Part shown: piece after piece, positions 23,301 to 32,878 of the stretch | How the letters are laid out: each line of letters opens with the position of its first letter | How positions within the stretch are numbered: the stretch's first letter is position 1 | Translations under genes and position numbers: made by a program | Source: Hypholoma sublateritium FD-334 SS-4 | Taxonomy: Eukaryota; Basidiomycota; Agaricomycetes; Agaricales; Strophariaceae | Length of the DNA: 64,000 bases | Direction: 5' to 3' | NCBI GenBank assembly: GCA_000827495.1 | Contig: KN817588.1 | Location: 149,677-213,676, forward strand | The notes under the pieces: generated by a model | Told to the model about the DNA's origin: nothing | Database searches by the model: none | What the model saw: only the letters and a program-made list of their open reading frames with translations

Positions 23301-24186
23301 TTAGTAAGTAATACATACACGCCTCTAAATATGTGCGAGTAACGATCGCGCGCCGCACGCACTGCGCAACTGCTTACTAGATCCGACGGGCCCCCAAATC
23401 TTCTGGGAGAGATTCCCTTCTCTTCTCTTCGCGGCCACTGGCCAACAGCGAAAGTCAACGGAGATCATGATCGCTACGTACGCTCCCTAGTGTACATATC
23501 TATAAATAGAAAATGCCATCCGGGGCTCAGCCTGATATGGACGAGCCCTCCATCGATGGGGGCGGGGCGCCGTTCGGGGCTGAGGCTTGGGGCTGCGCTG
23601 AGCAAGCCCAGGGCAAATTTGCTGGATCATGATCGGTGATCGAGCAAGGGCGAGAACGAGAGAAGAGAGAAGGGAGCGCGGGATGCCGGGGTGCATATGT
23701 ATGTAGATGTGCAGATAGGAAACTAGGTGGGGTGGGCATTTGAAAGACGTGGGCTCTCTGCGCTGGTACGACGCGCACGGATGCGGGCGCGCGGCGCGGT
23801 GAAGCGCATTCCGTGCGTGTCCCCGAAGTCCTTCTGGGCCCACCGCGGCGACCGAGCGATACACACGCACGCACAGGATTTGGGAGACGCCGTCCGGCGC
23901 GCGATCGGCCAGCGCGCACATGCGCTTGCTTCCTGCACACGATCGGACAACGCACAGCGTCGTCAAATTTTTTTACGATCGTATGGCGCTGGATCCAGGC
24001 TCCATCTGGTCAGGCGCTGGCTCGCAAGTAGCGTGGGTGCGCGCGGCGTATGCAATCGCGCCTGTAGATAAGGACATACACGCGGGCGCACGCCAGAAAT
24101 CCCCGCACAGGGGTGAGCTAGATGAGTCCAATTTGCTGTACCGGAAGGGTTGTTTCTCAGAGGCGACCAGACAGCTTGCTGGCACC

Positions 24187-24480
24187 GTCGGGCGCGCGAT
24201 CACCCAACACATCCCGTCGTTGATCAGACGGCCGTATCCGTGTGCGCAGCGTGATTGATTAACATAATTGACTGAGAGAACAAGAACCGTGAGCAAGCAT
24301 GCGTAGCGTTCCCGTTAAAGCTTCATGCTGAAAACATATTTCCCAGAGGTGAGCATAAAGTTTGGGTTGCGCCGTCGGGCGCGATCACCAAGCACACCCC
24401 GTCGCTGATCAGACGGCCGGATCTGTGTGCGCAGCGCGATTAATTAACCATAATTTACGGAGAGAACAAGAGCAGCGAAC
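24187..24480 (+). repeat. Direct repeat pair, unit about 105 bp
   Basis: The two units share GATCAGACGGCCG, then GTGTGCGCAGCG, then GATTrATTAACATAAT and GAGAGAACAAGA. They are about 180 bp apart. A degenerate third unit is visible near 24920-25020. Confidence 0.6.
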
Positions 24481-25448
24481 AAGAATGTCAAGCGCCCATT
24501 GAAGTTAAAGTTACATGCTGATCGCTCAGTGCGCCGCCGGGGAGTTAAATCATGATCTTAACGCTATGAAGCAGATGTACGTAGCAACGCGCACAGGACG
24601 TGTGCCGTCGCGCGCTGGCCGATGTACCTACAGGTGTAAGTATGATTACTCAGTACTCCTTAGCTATGTAATATACAAGCCCCCTCCCTTCGAAAGACCG
24701 CGTGATGTGGACGCGGAAGCAAATAATATATTAATCCCCCGTCCGCGCCCAGTCGATCATGATCAGCGCGCTGACTGTGATCGTGATCCCGCCTTCGAAC
24801 GCGCGCTCGTCGCACGCGCACATCACGCCGCTGATGAGGTCGGGCCACACTAATTTGCACTTGTCATTGTCCTCTGGGCTCACCGCAGCGATGCACGCTC
24901 ACGCACTGGATTGGGGCGACGCCGTCCGCCGCGCGATCACGCAGCGCACACGGCGTCGTGCCCCGTCATCTGCGCGATCAGTGTGCACACCCCGGCGCTG
25001 ATCAGGAGCCCGGATCAGGGGCGCAGTCGCTGGGCGGCGTGTGGTGTTTGTATTGATCGCGTAGACGCCGGGGAGGATTATCAATTGTATTTGAAATTAT
25101 GAGGCCGGTATCGTGCAAGGTGGTAGGAGGTGGTGCGTCGATTTCCATGCGTGATTATTTACCCAGTCACTTTAGGCCCGACGCTACGCGCACGAACTTA
25201 CCGGACAGACAAAGAGCGTATGTACAACAAACGAGAGCGTCGCCGCTATCGCTCCCCGTGCGTTGCCTGGCGCACAATACAAAGGGAGTGGTATATAGCG
25301 AGCACAAAATACCTCCATACCACGTAGCACCCCCGCGGAAGCAACTTGCTACCACCCGAGCCGACGCTCTATTACGATCTTACCGCCGGCCAATTAATAA
25401 TTGTGGAAAGTACTTATGAAATTATGAGGAAGGGTACACGCACAGACC

Positions 25449-25570
25449 GCACCCGCGATCACACACGTCGATCAGCGCAGCGCAGCGGGGTGCACACCCC
25501 GTCGTCAGTGGGACGGGCGGATCTGCTCGAGTGCAACTGATTAATGAAGCGCCGCCGAGCGCCGACGTTG
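25449..25570 (+). repeat. GC-rich dispersed repeat, copy 1
   Basis: The sequence CCCGCGATCAC...CGATCAGCGCAGCGCAGC...CACCCCGTCGTCAGTGGGAC...CGGATCTG...GATTAatgaaGCGCCG recurs at 27144-27271 in the same orientation with few differences. Confidence 0.7.
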
Positions 25571-25832
25571 CACGGTGATCTATCCACCGCGTCCCGGGAC
25601 TGGGGGATATTGTGTGAGGAACGAAAGATTACGAATTTTTGGCTGAGTACAGGCGCTGCTCGCGCTGGATGATACTAAGCACCACTGAAAACGACGCATA
25701 ATGTACACGCGCACGTGAAGTCCTCGCAGACCCAAGGCGCAAATCAGCGCACGCGCGGCTGCCTCATCCCGCCGTCCCGTTGATCAGCCGGCGTGACGCG
25801 GCGCCGCGCGGTGCGGTGAATAAACGTTGGTT

Positions 25833-26699
25833 TATGGCATGGTATTCGCACAAAAATTCCCACAGCCCCGCGCGTTTGATGGGATGCCCCGCGCGCGGTT
25901 CAGGAAGGCTACTGATGCTTAAACACCATATNCCAGTGAAATATTCATTTCTTCCACTCTTCGTGGCCATAAGAAAACCAGAAGCGTCGTCGAGTTTAGT
26001 CACGTGACTGCCATGTATTTGCACCGTACGGTCCCTCGCACGGCGTGCACTCGGATTATGGGCAAACTTGGCCGATATAAAATGTTCTTCCGAACGTGAA
26101 ATACGAGCACTAAATCACTGTAGTTGACTACAGAAATTTAATTGATATTGGCTAACATATAAAATAGATAATTGCTTGTTAACTGTACATCTGATGTCAG
26201 CAACCCCTGTCGCACCATATACTTCACCAAAAAGAACATGGAATTCATTTCTAAGGGTATTTATTGTGGAATTGATGAGTCGGATTTATGTATAGAAGCC
26301 GACGTCGGCCAGAATGGGCAAAGCAAGGGCGAGAGACATCATCCTATACTTTGAGCTACATGACTTGTTCTGAATAGCCCCTAATATCTAGATCTTACTT
26401 GAATATCAGCACGATGACCGTCGATTGCAAGCTTGTTGAGCAATAGAGTGTTTATAATTTCTAAATTTACATTGCGCTGCACAAGCCCGTAGCGCGACGG
26501 TGTCACGTGATTGTATGAACAAAGCTCCTACCCATCCTAGACGAACGAAAATTGTAAGAAATATATATTTATGTTGTTTAGATACAGTCTAGTTGGCTAG
26601 AGACACTCGGAGAAGGTGTTTGAACATCCTGAACCGCGCGCGGGGCTTCCCATCAAACGCGCGGGGCTGTGGGAATTTTTGTGCAATTACCATGCCATA
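25833..26699. mobile_element. 867-bp element bounded by about 85-95-bp inverted repeats
   Basis: The left arm 25833-25927 and the right arm 26615-26699 are inverted copies. Shared blocks read outward-in are TATGGCATGGTA, CACAAAAATTCCCACAGC, CCCGCGCGTTTGATGGGA, CCCCGCGCGCGGTTCAGGA and AAACACC. The interior is AT-richer than the arms, holds one N (25932), and has no transposase-like frame. The long arms fit a foldback or MITE-type element. No clear target duplication was found. Confidence 0.65.
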
Positions 26700-28725
26700 T
26701 TGGTTAACCGTGATCGACTCTGAACCCTAGTTCGACGGGCGGATAACCACCTGTTTCGGGTAGATGGGACCGGTGGGGTGGGTGATATGGGGTATGGCGG
26801 GTGTGTGGACGGCGCGCACGGCGCGGGAAGGTGGTGTACACGCGTGTGTTGCGCCTCCTACGCGCATGCACGCATGCTCCTCTCCGGGATATAGCCTAGA
26901 CAGCTCGGCGCCTCTGCGTATAACATTGCCGAAGACGACTACATAGAGGAATTAGGGGTGCGAGCATGCAGCGTACCGCCAGATCGGCTGGTGGGACGCA
27001 CGGTATTTAAACCCCATTATTGAACGAGGAAGGCAGGACCTGTGTGTGTAACGCTACACGGCCTGTGCACCCCGCGCTGCCGTTCTGGGTGGTATATATT
27101 TACTATTCAGAGTGTAACATGAGAACGATACACGCATAAGAAGCACCCGCGATCACCCACACCGATCAGCGCAGCGCAGCGGCGGTGCACATCGCACACC
27201 CCGTCGTCAGTGGGACGGCCGGATCTGACGCTGCGCGGAGCGAATGATTGATTAGGCGCCGAGTGCCGAGGTCGCGGGGAGCGTGCCGGGGTGGGGTTGG
27301 GTGAGGAGTGGGAGGATGTGGATGTGTAGGCTGGGTACACACGCTGGATAGAGCGGGAATATGCTATACTCCCGTATAAGCACCACTGAGAAAATACAAT
27401 ATATCATATAAATGCACAGAGTATACGCGGACGCAAGCCGCAAATCAGCACACGGAACGCATGCGTTTGAGCCGGTGGGCGATCACGATGCATGATCGGC
27501 GCGGCTGCCTGGGTCTGGTCCCGCCGCTTTCGCGTTGTTGATCAACTTTGCGCGGCGCCGGCGGATAAATGGATGCGTTAAGTAGATGGTAGGCGGCGGG
27601 GTGGGTGATGTGGAGTATAGTTAGGTATGAACGGCGCGCACGGTACAGGAATATATTGTACTTATACGCGTACGCGCTCGCCCCGCAGCGACGCAACCTA
27701 GCGGATGAGGGACATTTCAAATTCCCTCCCGCGAGACGTCGCTTTTATTTTATTCTACGCGTGGACGCCTGCGACCAGGACTCGCGAACAAAGGGCTGCT
27801 TACACCCATACAGCTTGCCTTACCTTACTTTATTACGCACAAAAGGACCCGTTGGGAATAACAATATGCGTCCGCGAAGCACGCCCGCGTGATGCGGGCG
27901 GAAGCAAATCACACTGATCGAGCGCGATCGTGATCTGCGCGCGTGCGTTCTGCTCCCGCCCGCCGGGGTCGTGATTGGTATGGTGTTGGGTATAAGTAGG
28001 TGTGTACGTGGTTGGGATTGGGATGCGCGCTCGCGCGCGCGCACACCCCGGCCGGATCCACAGCGCGCGTCAAAGGCGTGTTGAGCATAAGTAATACCGC
28101 AAGCGCGTTCTGTGAAGTACTATGGGTTGATTGTGGAAGCACCATTGTGCCCCCCGAGGCTGGCCGCGGATATCCCCGCGCGGGTTGGTTTGTCCGCCGG
28201 ATATGGATGGATGGGCCCACGCGTGCGTGGGTGGTGCCACCGTGGTGGCCGGTGGCTCGAGCCGGCGCCGGCGTGCGCCGGTGGGCGTATGCTCGGGTGT
28301 GGGTCTGGGGCGCTGCGCGCTGGGGGAGCAGCGCACTGCGCTCCATGGATGCGTGGACACGCAATTGACACGAGAGTCGGAGGATCTGTATTTTATGAAT
28401 AAAAATAAGCAAACACCGCGCGCGCGCGTCCCGGAATGGGGAGCGCAGGCGCACAGGCCGGCACGCCGCCCGAAGGTGTGCATCTGGGCCCTGTCGCCCG
28501 GCGAGCCACCCCCCCCCCACCCCGTGCACGGTGACTTGTGACGTGGTGTCACATGGGAACTGGGCGTAATAAAGCGCGGTTGGGCACTTTTTCTTTCGCT
28601 CCCATCACACCTTGCCCGCTGCCTGCCACTACATACCGTCTGCACACCACCACACCATACCATCTATTGTGAGTCCGCCTCGGCTGGGAGTTGGGCGTTC
28701 GCTGATGGTTTGTTTGATAAGGAAG
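26700..28725. other. GC-rich intergenic region with repeats
   Basis: It holds the second copy of the 25449 repeat and a CG alternation near 28025-28045. Long overlapping minus and plus frames at 27909-28663 run through Arg/Pro/Ala-rich low-complexity sequence on both strands, as expected for stop-poor GC-rich DNA. I do not call a gene. Confidence 0.45.
27144..27271 (+). repeat. GC-rich dispersed repeat, copy 2
   Basis: This is the second copy of the 25449-25570 repeat, extended by a short CACATCG insertion before CACACCCCGTCGTCAG. Confidence 0.7.
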
Positions 28726-29079
28726 ATGTTCTTCACACACGCACCGCTGTTCCCCCCGACGCCGCGCCTCGCGTCCGTCGCGCTCCCCGACGAGCTGCGC
28801 GAGGACGCCGACTTCGTCGCGCGCGCCATGCGCCCTGCCCCCACCCCCACCCCCGCGTCCTCGCCGTCCGCGGACCCCGAGGCGGAGCCGACGAACTCGC
28901 TCGGCCTGTTCGACATGCTCGCTGCGCCGTTCCTCAAGCGCGTCGGGCGGCTCTCTGCGGCGCTTTCTTCGCTTGCGCTGGACGGCGTCGCGCCCGCGCG
29001 CCATGGGCGCCGCGCGTCGGTGGCGGCGGCGGGGCCACCGGTGGTGGAGCGCGGGGAGAGGCGCGCGCGGCATGCGTGA
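28726..29079 (+). CDS. Small hypothetical protein, 117 aa
   Basis: I do not recognise this protein. The frame starts MFFTHAPLFPPTP and continues with a fairly normal composition (ALPDELREDADFVARAM), a Pro/Ala/Ser segment with PTPTPASSP, an amphipathic-looking LGLFDMLAAPFLKRVGRL stretch, and an Arg/Ala-rich end. It is preceded by a pyrimidine-rich leader and a GTGAGT...GATAAG segment that could be a 5' UTR intron, and by TAATAAAG about 160 nt upstream. Third positions are strongly G/C, but this whole area is GC-rich, so coding status rests mainly on the promoter-like leader and composition. A longer frame upstream to 28612 is possible. Confidence 0.4.
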   Translation: MFFTHAPLFPPTPRLASVALPDELREDADFVARAMRPAPTPTPASSPSADPEAEPTNSLGLFDMLAAPFLKRVGRLSAALSSLALDGVAPARHGRRASVAAAGPPVVERGERRARHA

Positions 29080-29169
29080 GCGGGCTGGGTGGACGGTGAC
29101 AGGCGCGTGTGAGCTGCCTGTCGTCGGCGACGACGGACTACATTCTCGCCGCCGCACCGTGTCCTCCGT

Positions 29170-29870
29170 TCTCGCCCCCTAGTTCTGCTGGCCCCCGCCC
29201 GCCGTCTGCCCTCGACCCCAGGGAGAGCCACCGACGTCAAACCCACTCACCCCTTCTGTTCCCCGTTCCCACTCGCCCCTGGGCCTTCCCCACAGCCCAT
29301 CAACCAACCCATCCGCTCATCACCCAGCCGTAGTCGGCCTGGCTGGCGCCGCCCACCCCCGCGCCCGCCAGCTAACCCATCAACCCACCCGCCCGTCCGC
29401 CCCAACGCAATTGTACCACCACCCGCATCCCGTCCGCTAACTTATCCCGCTTCTTATCGCCCGCCCACCCGCGGCTGTTGTTGTTGTACTCCCTCCCATA
29501 CCCCCTTCTTCGCCTTCGCCTTTCGCCCTTCGTCCCGTCCTGCCGCGTGCGTCCATCCGCCTGCCTGTTTGCTTGTTTGTTGTTCTTTGTTCCTTCGTCC
29601 CCTACACGTCCTATCCCGCGCTGCGTCGGTCCCGCCGCCGTTCGCCTGTATGTCCGCTGTTGTGCTTCGCACCATCACCCCCGCTCCCGCATCTGCTTCG
29701 TTCCGCCGTAGTTACCCTGTTCGCCGTCCCCATCCACATCACACCCTATCCTATCCTATCAGCCCATGATCCCCCCGTAGTATACCGCCCGCTGCTCCTG
29801 CTGTACTTCGTGCAATACCAGTCTATTCCTATTCGTTCGCGTGTGATTGATTCCCTTCTGCGCTGATCCT
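29170..29870 (+). other. Pyrimidine-rich tract, about 700 bp
   Basis: The plus strand here is strongly enriched in C and T over roughly 700 bp, with runs such as CCCCCGTAG, CCCACCCGCCCG and TCCTATCCTATC. It lies downstream of the 28726 frame. Plus-strand frames are low-complexity Pro/Ser/Arg/Leu and are not called as genes. Basidiomycete promoters are often CT-rich, but no gene starts directly after this tract. Confidence 0.55.
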
Positions 29871-32800
29871 TCCTTAGTAACTACTAATCTTCGACAGACG
29901 TCATGTTTAGCGCCTTTTAGCCTCGCTGGCTACGGAGGGCTAACGACGTATGGCGCGTCCGCCCCTCTATCCCCCGCGCGGCCCACGCTACGGTGTCAAT
30001 GGCGTCGCAGGGCACCATGACGACGTGTGTGGGGGATCTGCTGCACGGATGTCAGACTACGCAGGTGGGTAGGTAGGTAGCTAGGTATTTGGGTGAGCTG
30101 GCCAGAGAGCAATGAGACGCAGCCGCCGCCGCTCGTGGGCGTGCGTTGCATCAGCCGCCAGCCTCCCCGGGCGCGCCGGCGGCTCGGCGGGATGATCGAG
30201 GGTGGAGATGGGCGGAAACAGATGAATGTGTCGCTGGATGTGAGCGAGCGAGTACTTGGCTGGACATGGATGCGCGCGTGCATCCGACGCCGAACCAAGG
30301 GAGGAGGGAGCGTGCGTACGTGGCTCGGCCGATTTTGTCAAAGTGACCTTCGTGGGCCGTGTACGTGCTAACGCTGTGTGGAGCGCGTCGGGCGCGTGTG
30401 AGGGAGGTGCGTTGGGTAGGTGCGCACGTACGTACTTATATGCATAGCACAGATGGTGCGAGCGAGCGCGCCGCGGTGGGAGGCAGGCTGCGCTGCGGGG
30501 CGACGCGGAAAGCGATATAGGGCGCGTGGGGTGGCGCCTAGAGCTGCGTGCGTGCGCAGGACAATGAAGCGTACCTCCGCGCCGTGTCGCGGAGGAACGC
30601 GGATGGACGCACGCACGCACGCTGCGCGCGCTGCGCGTGGGGGCCGCACGACGGAAATGCAGGTGCGTAGGGTCGGGTGGAAGCGAGTGCAGGTGGGGAT
30701 GGGGCTGGTGGAGCGTGGTGTGCCGCGTATCCTGGCGCAGCGAGGGGGCAGGCGGGGGAAGCGACAAAGGGCGCGTGTGGTACGGCGGCAGGAGCGTGCA
30801 TGCGTGCGTTTTTATGTTCCAATTACATATTCGCGCGCCGTGTATCGCCGCACGCAGTGCGGTGTCAAGCGGCGCGCGAAGGAGCGAAAATGGATGCACG
30901 CACGCCCGCGCGCGGCGCGGCGCATTTGTGCAGGAGTGGGAGACGAGGCGTCCCCGAGCAAGCAGAGCCAACGCAGAACGAAGGGAGGAGGGAGGTGGCG
31001 CGCGCGTAGAGAGCGTGCGTACGTGCCTGATTTATTCCAGGGGACCTTCATGCACCGTGTACTGACGCTGCGTGGAGCGCGTCGGTAAGCGGCGAGCGAA
31101 GGAACGATGTGCACACGCACGCACGCACGCGCTTCGCGCACGTATGATGGGAAGCGCCGCTGCGCTACGCTCGCTGGAAAAGTTCTGCGTAAGGCGCGCT
31201 GGGCGAGTGCGTGTGTCAAAAGATACCAAGAAACCTTCGCGCGCCGTGTACGGCGCCGGCGCACACCGCGGGTCGGCGAACGGCGAGCGAAGGAACGGGA
31301 TGCAGGCACACACGCACGCGCGTGCGCGAATGTGGGAAGAAAGAATGTGAGGGATCGCAGCGTAAGAGGCAGGAGTGTGGATGTGCGCAGTACGCGCGGA
31401 GAAAGGGAGATGCGCTGCAAGAAAGATGAGAGTACCGGCGCTGATCCAGCCCAGCCAAAATACGTATTTTTTAGAGATGGCCAACACTGTGTATGGGTGT
31501 AAGGCAACATGCGCGGGCCGGGAGCGTGCGTTACCGACTGACGGGGCTAGCCTTCGCGCGCCGTGTCCTAACGCGCCGCATGTCGAACTGACGCGCGGTG
31601 TGCGTTGTCGAGCAGCGGGCGAAGGCATCGAATGGACGGATGCACGCGCGCGAGCTTCGCACATGGGCGGTGGGAGACGAGACGTGTTCAAGTGGGCAGG
31701 CGCCGGGAAGAGGAGTGTGTCAGGCATGCAGCCCAGAAGCGGGGAAGGCAGGGCGTGGTGCGCTCGCAGTGCGAAAGCGTGGCACGGCGGGAGCGTGCGT
31801 GCGTGCTGTCCGAATCAATTTCACCAGCATCGCTCGTGCTGGGCCAATGCGCCTCGTGCGGCGCGCCTCGGTAAGCGGCGAGCGAAGGAACATGAATGAT
31901 AGCACGCACGCACGCGCGCTTCGCGCATGTACGGTGGATGGGCGACGCTTATTCCAATGCTACTCACCTTACTTCGAGACTGCACCATGCGGCCATTCCC
32001 CGCGTTCCCCACCCAGCGGTGTCGGCCGGGTGTCAGACGTCGAGCAGACGAAGTCCTAGCCGGACACAGTTGAGGTAGTTCGTCACTGGTTCGTCAGTGG
32101 CACCGCGGCGTGCCTGCGGCTGGTATTAGACGATGCGATATCCATCCTTGAGCTGTACTTCGATGCATTCGAACTGCAGCAGGGCGCGAAAGCAGCAATC
32201 GCAGAATCGTGTGGGAGAGAAAGGGGAACGAAAATGTAAGACCCATGCGTATTTGCAGGTGCTGTTTCTGTTTATATAGCCCTGCGGCGCTCTTAAAATA
32301 TGACTCGACGCACAGCGTGAAACATGTACCATTGTACTCAACGTGCCGCTGCACCCCAGTACACGAGTCAGTGCACGCTGCTGCGGTGCCGTGCGAACCT
32401 CGCGGTAGACATCTCTCCACAGCGCTTATTTTTGGACATTGGGCCCTTTTCAGCGCTGTTCTACGTCGTTAACTGCTCAGATGTGCTTTCCCGAGGTGGG
32501 TTAACAGTATAAATCTACAAACGGAGTCTGTATCTGTTCAGCACAGCGCACAGCAATAGATACAGCGCACACCTCCAGGCCGTCGAGCCTGACAGATATA
32601 CATGAAAAAACACCTCATGGTGCGTGTCTGTGGAGGATTTACGGCACATCACCCATGCACGCTATGGGCACGATGCGTGCGCCAGATCCCCGTTACCCCT
32701 GCGGCTACGCGCTGCAAGCCACTTGGGTGCGTATTCTTGGGACGCAAGGCGTCGTTCAATCCGAACGAAGCCGCGCAGTGTTGTCAAACAAGCAGCGACC

Positions 32801-32878
32801 TTGCAAAGCGAAGCCGCACCATCACACGTCGCCGCGCACAGTACACACGCCCCCAGAAGCAGAGAGCTTACCAAATTT
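29871..32878. other. Intergenic region with GC-rich repeat array
   Basis: It contains the degenerate array at about 30240-31945 and a short GGTAGGTAGGTA run near 30066. Frames of 150-296 codons on both strands are repetitive Arg/Ala/His/Cys-rich translations of the array. From 31946 to 32878, the 3' side of ATG4, I see no gene. Confidence 0.45.
30240..31945. repeat. Degenerate array of GC-rich units
   Basis: Blocks recur irregularly every 150-300 bp: CGCGCGCCGTGT (30833, 31238, 31555), GGCGAGCGAAGGAACG or a near variant (31091, 31280, 31876, and diverged at 30874), GCACGCACGCACGC (30608, 31116, 31903), and TGGGAGACGAG (30938, 31672). Unit borders are blurred, so this is an old, diverged array. 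Confidence 0.6.

Larger units (their letters stand above)
21469..24764. repeat. Cluster of GATCATGATC palindromes
   Basis: The 10-bp palindrome GATCATGATC occurs exactly at 21469, 21616, 22303, 22937, 23463, 23625 and 24755. A one-base variant lies near 24549. I found no exact copy elsewhere in the window. Three copies belong to the tandem units at 21560-23300, but the others lie outside them. No function can be assigned. Confidence 0.75.
23301..25832. other. Repeat-bearing GC-rich region without a gene
   Basis: It contains dispersed repeats. GACGCCGTCCGsCGCGCGATC occurs near 23886 and 24917. A pair of units of about 105 bp lies at about 24187-24290 and 24370-24475 (CGTCGyTGATCAGACGGCCG followed by GTGTGCGCAGCG). 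CpG is frequent. Frames are short or are shadows of the GC bias. Confidence 0.5.

Noticed and set aside
27909..29246. Minus frames of about 200 codons
   Set aside because: They are Arg/Ala/Pro-rich, overlap each other, and partly oppose the better-looking plus frame at 28726; stop-poor GC-rich DNA explains them.
30081..31727. Minus frames of 296, 232 and 231 codons and plus frame of 222 codons
   Set aside because: They overlap each other in several frames on both strands and translate the degenerate GC-rich repeat array; no domain is recognisable.
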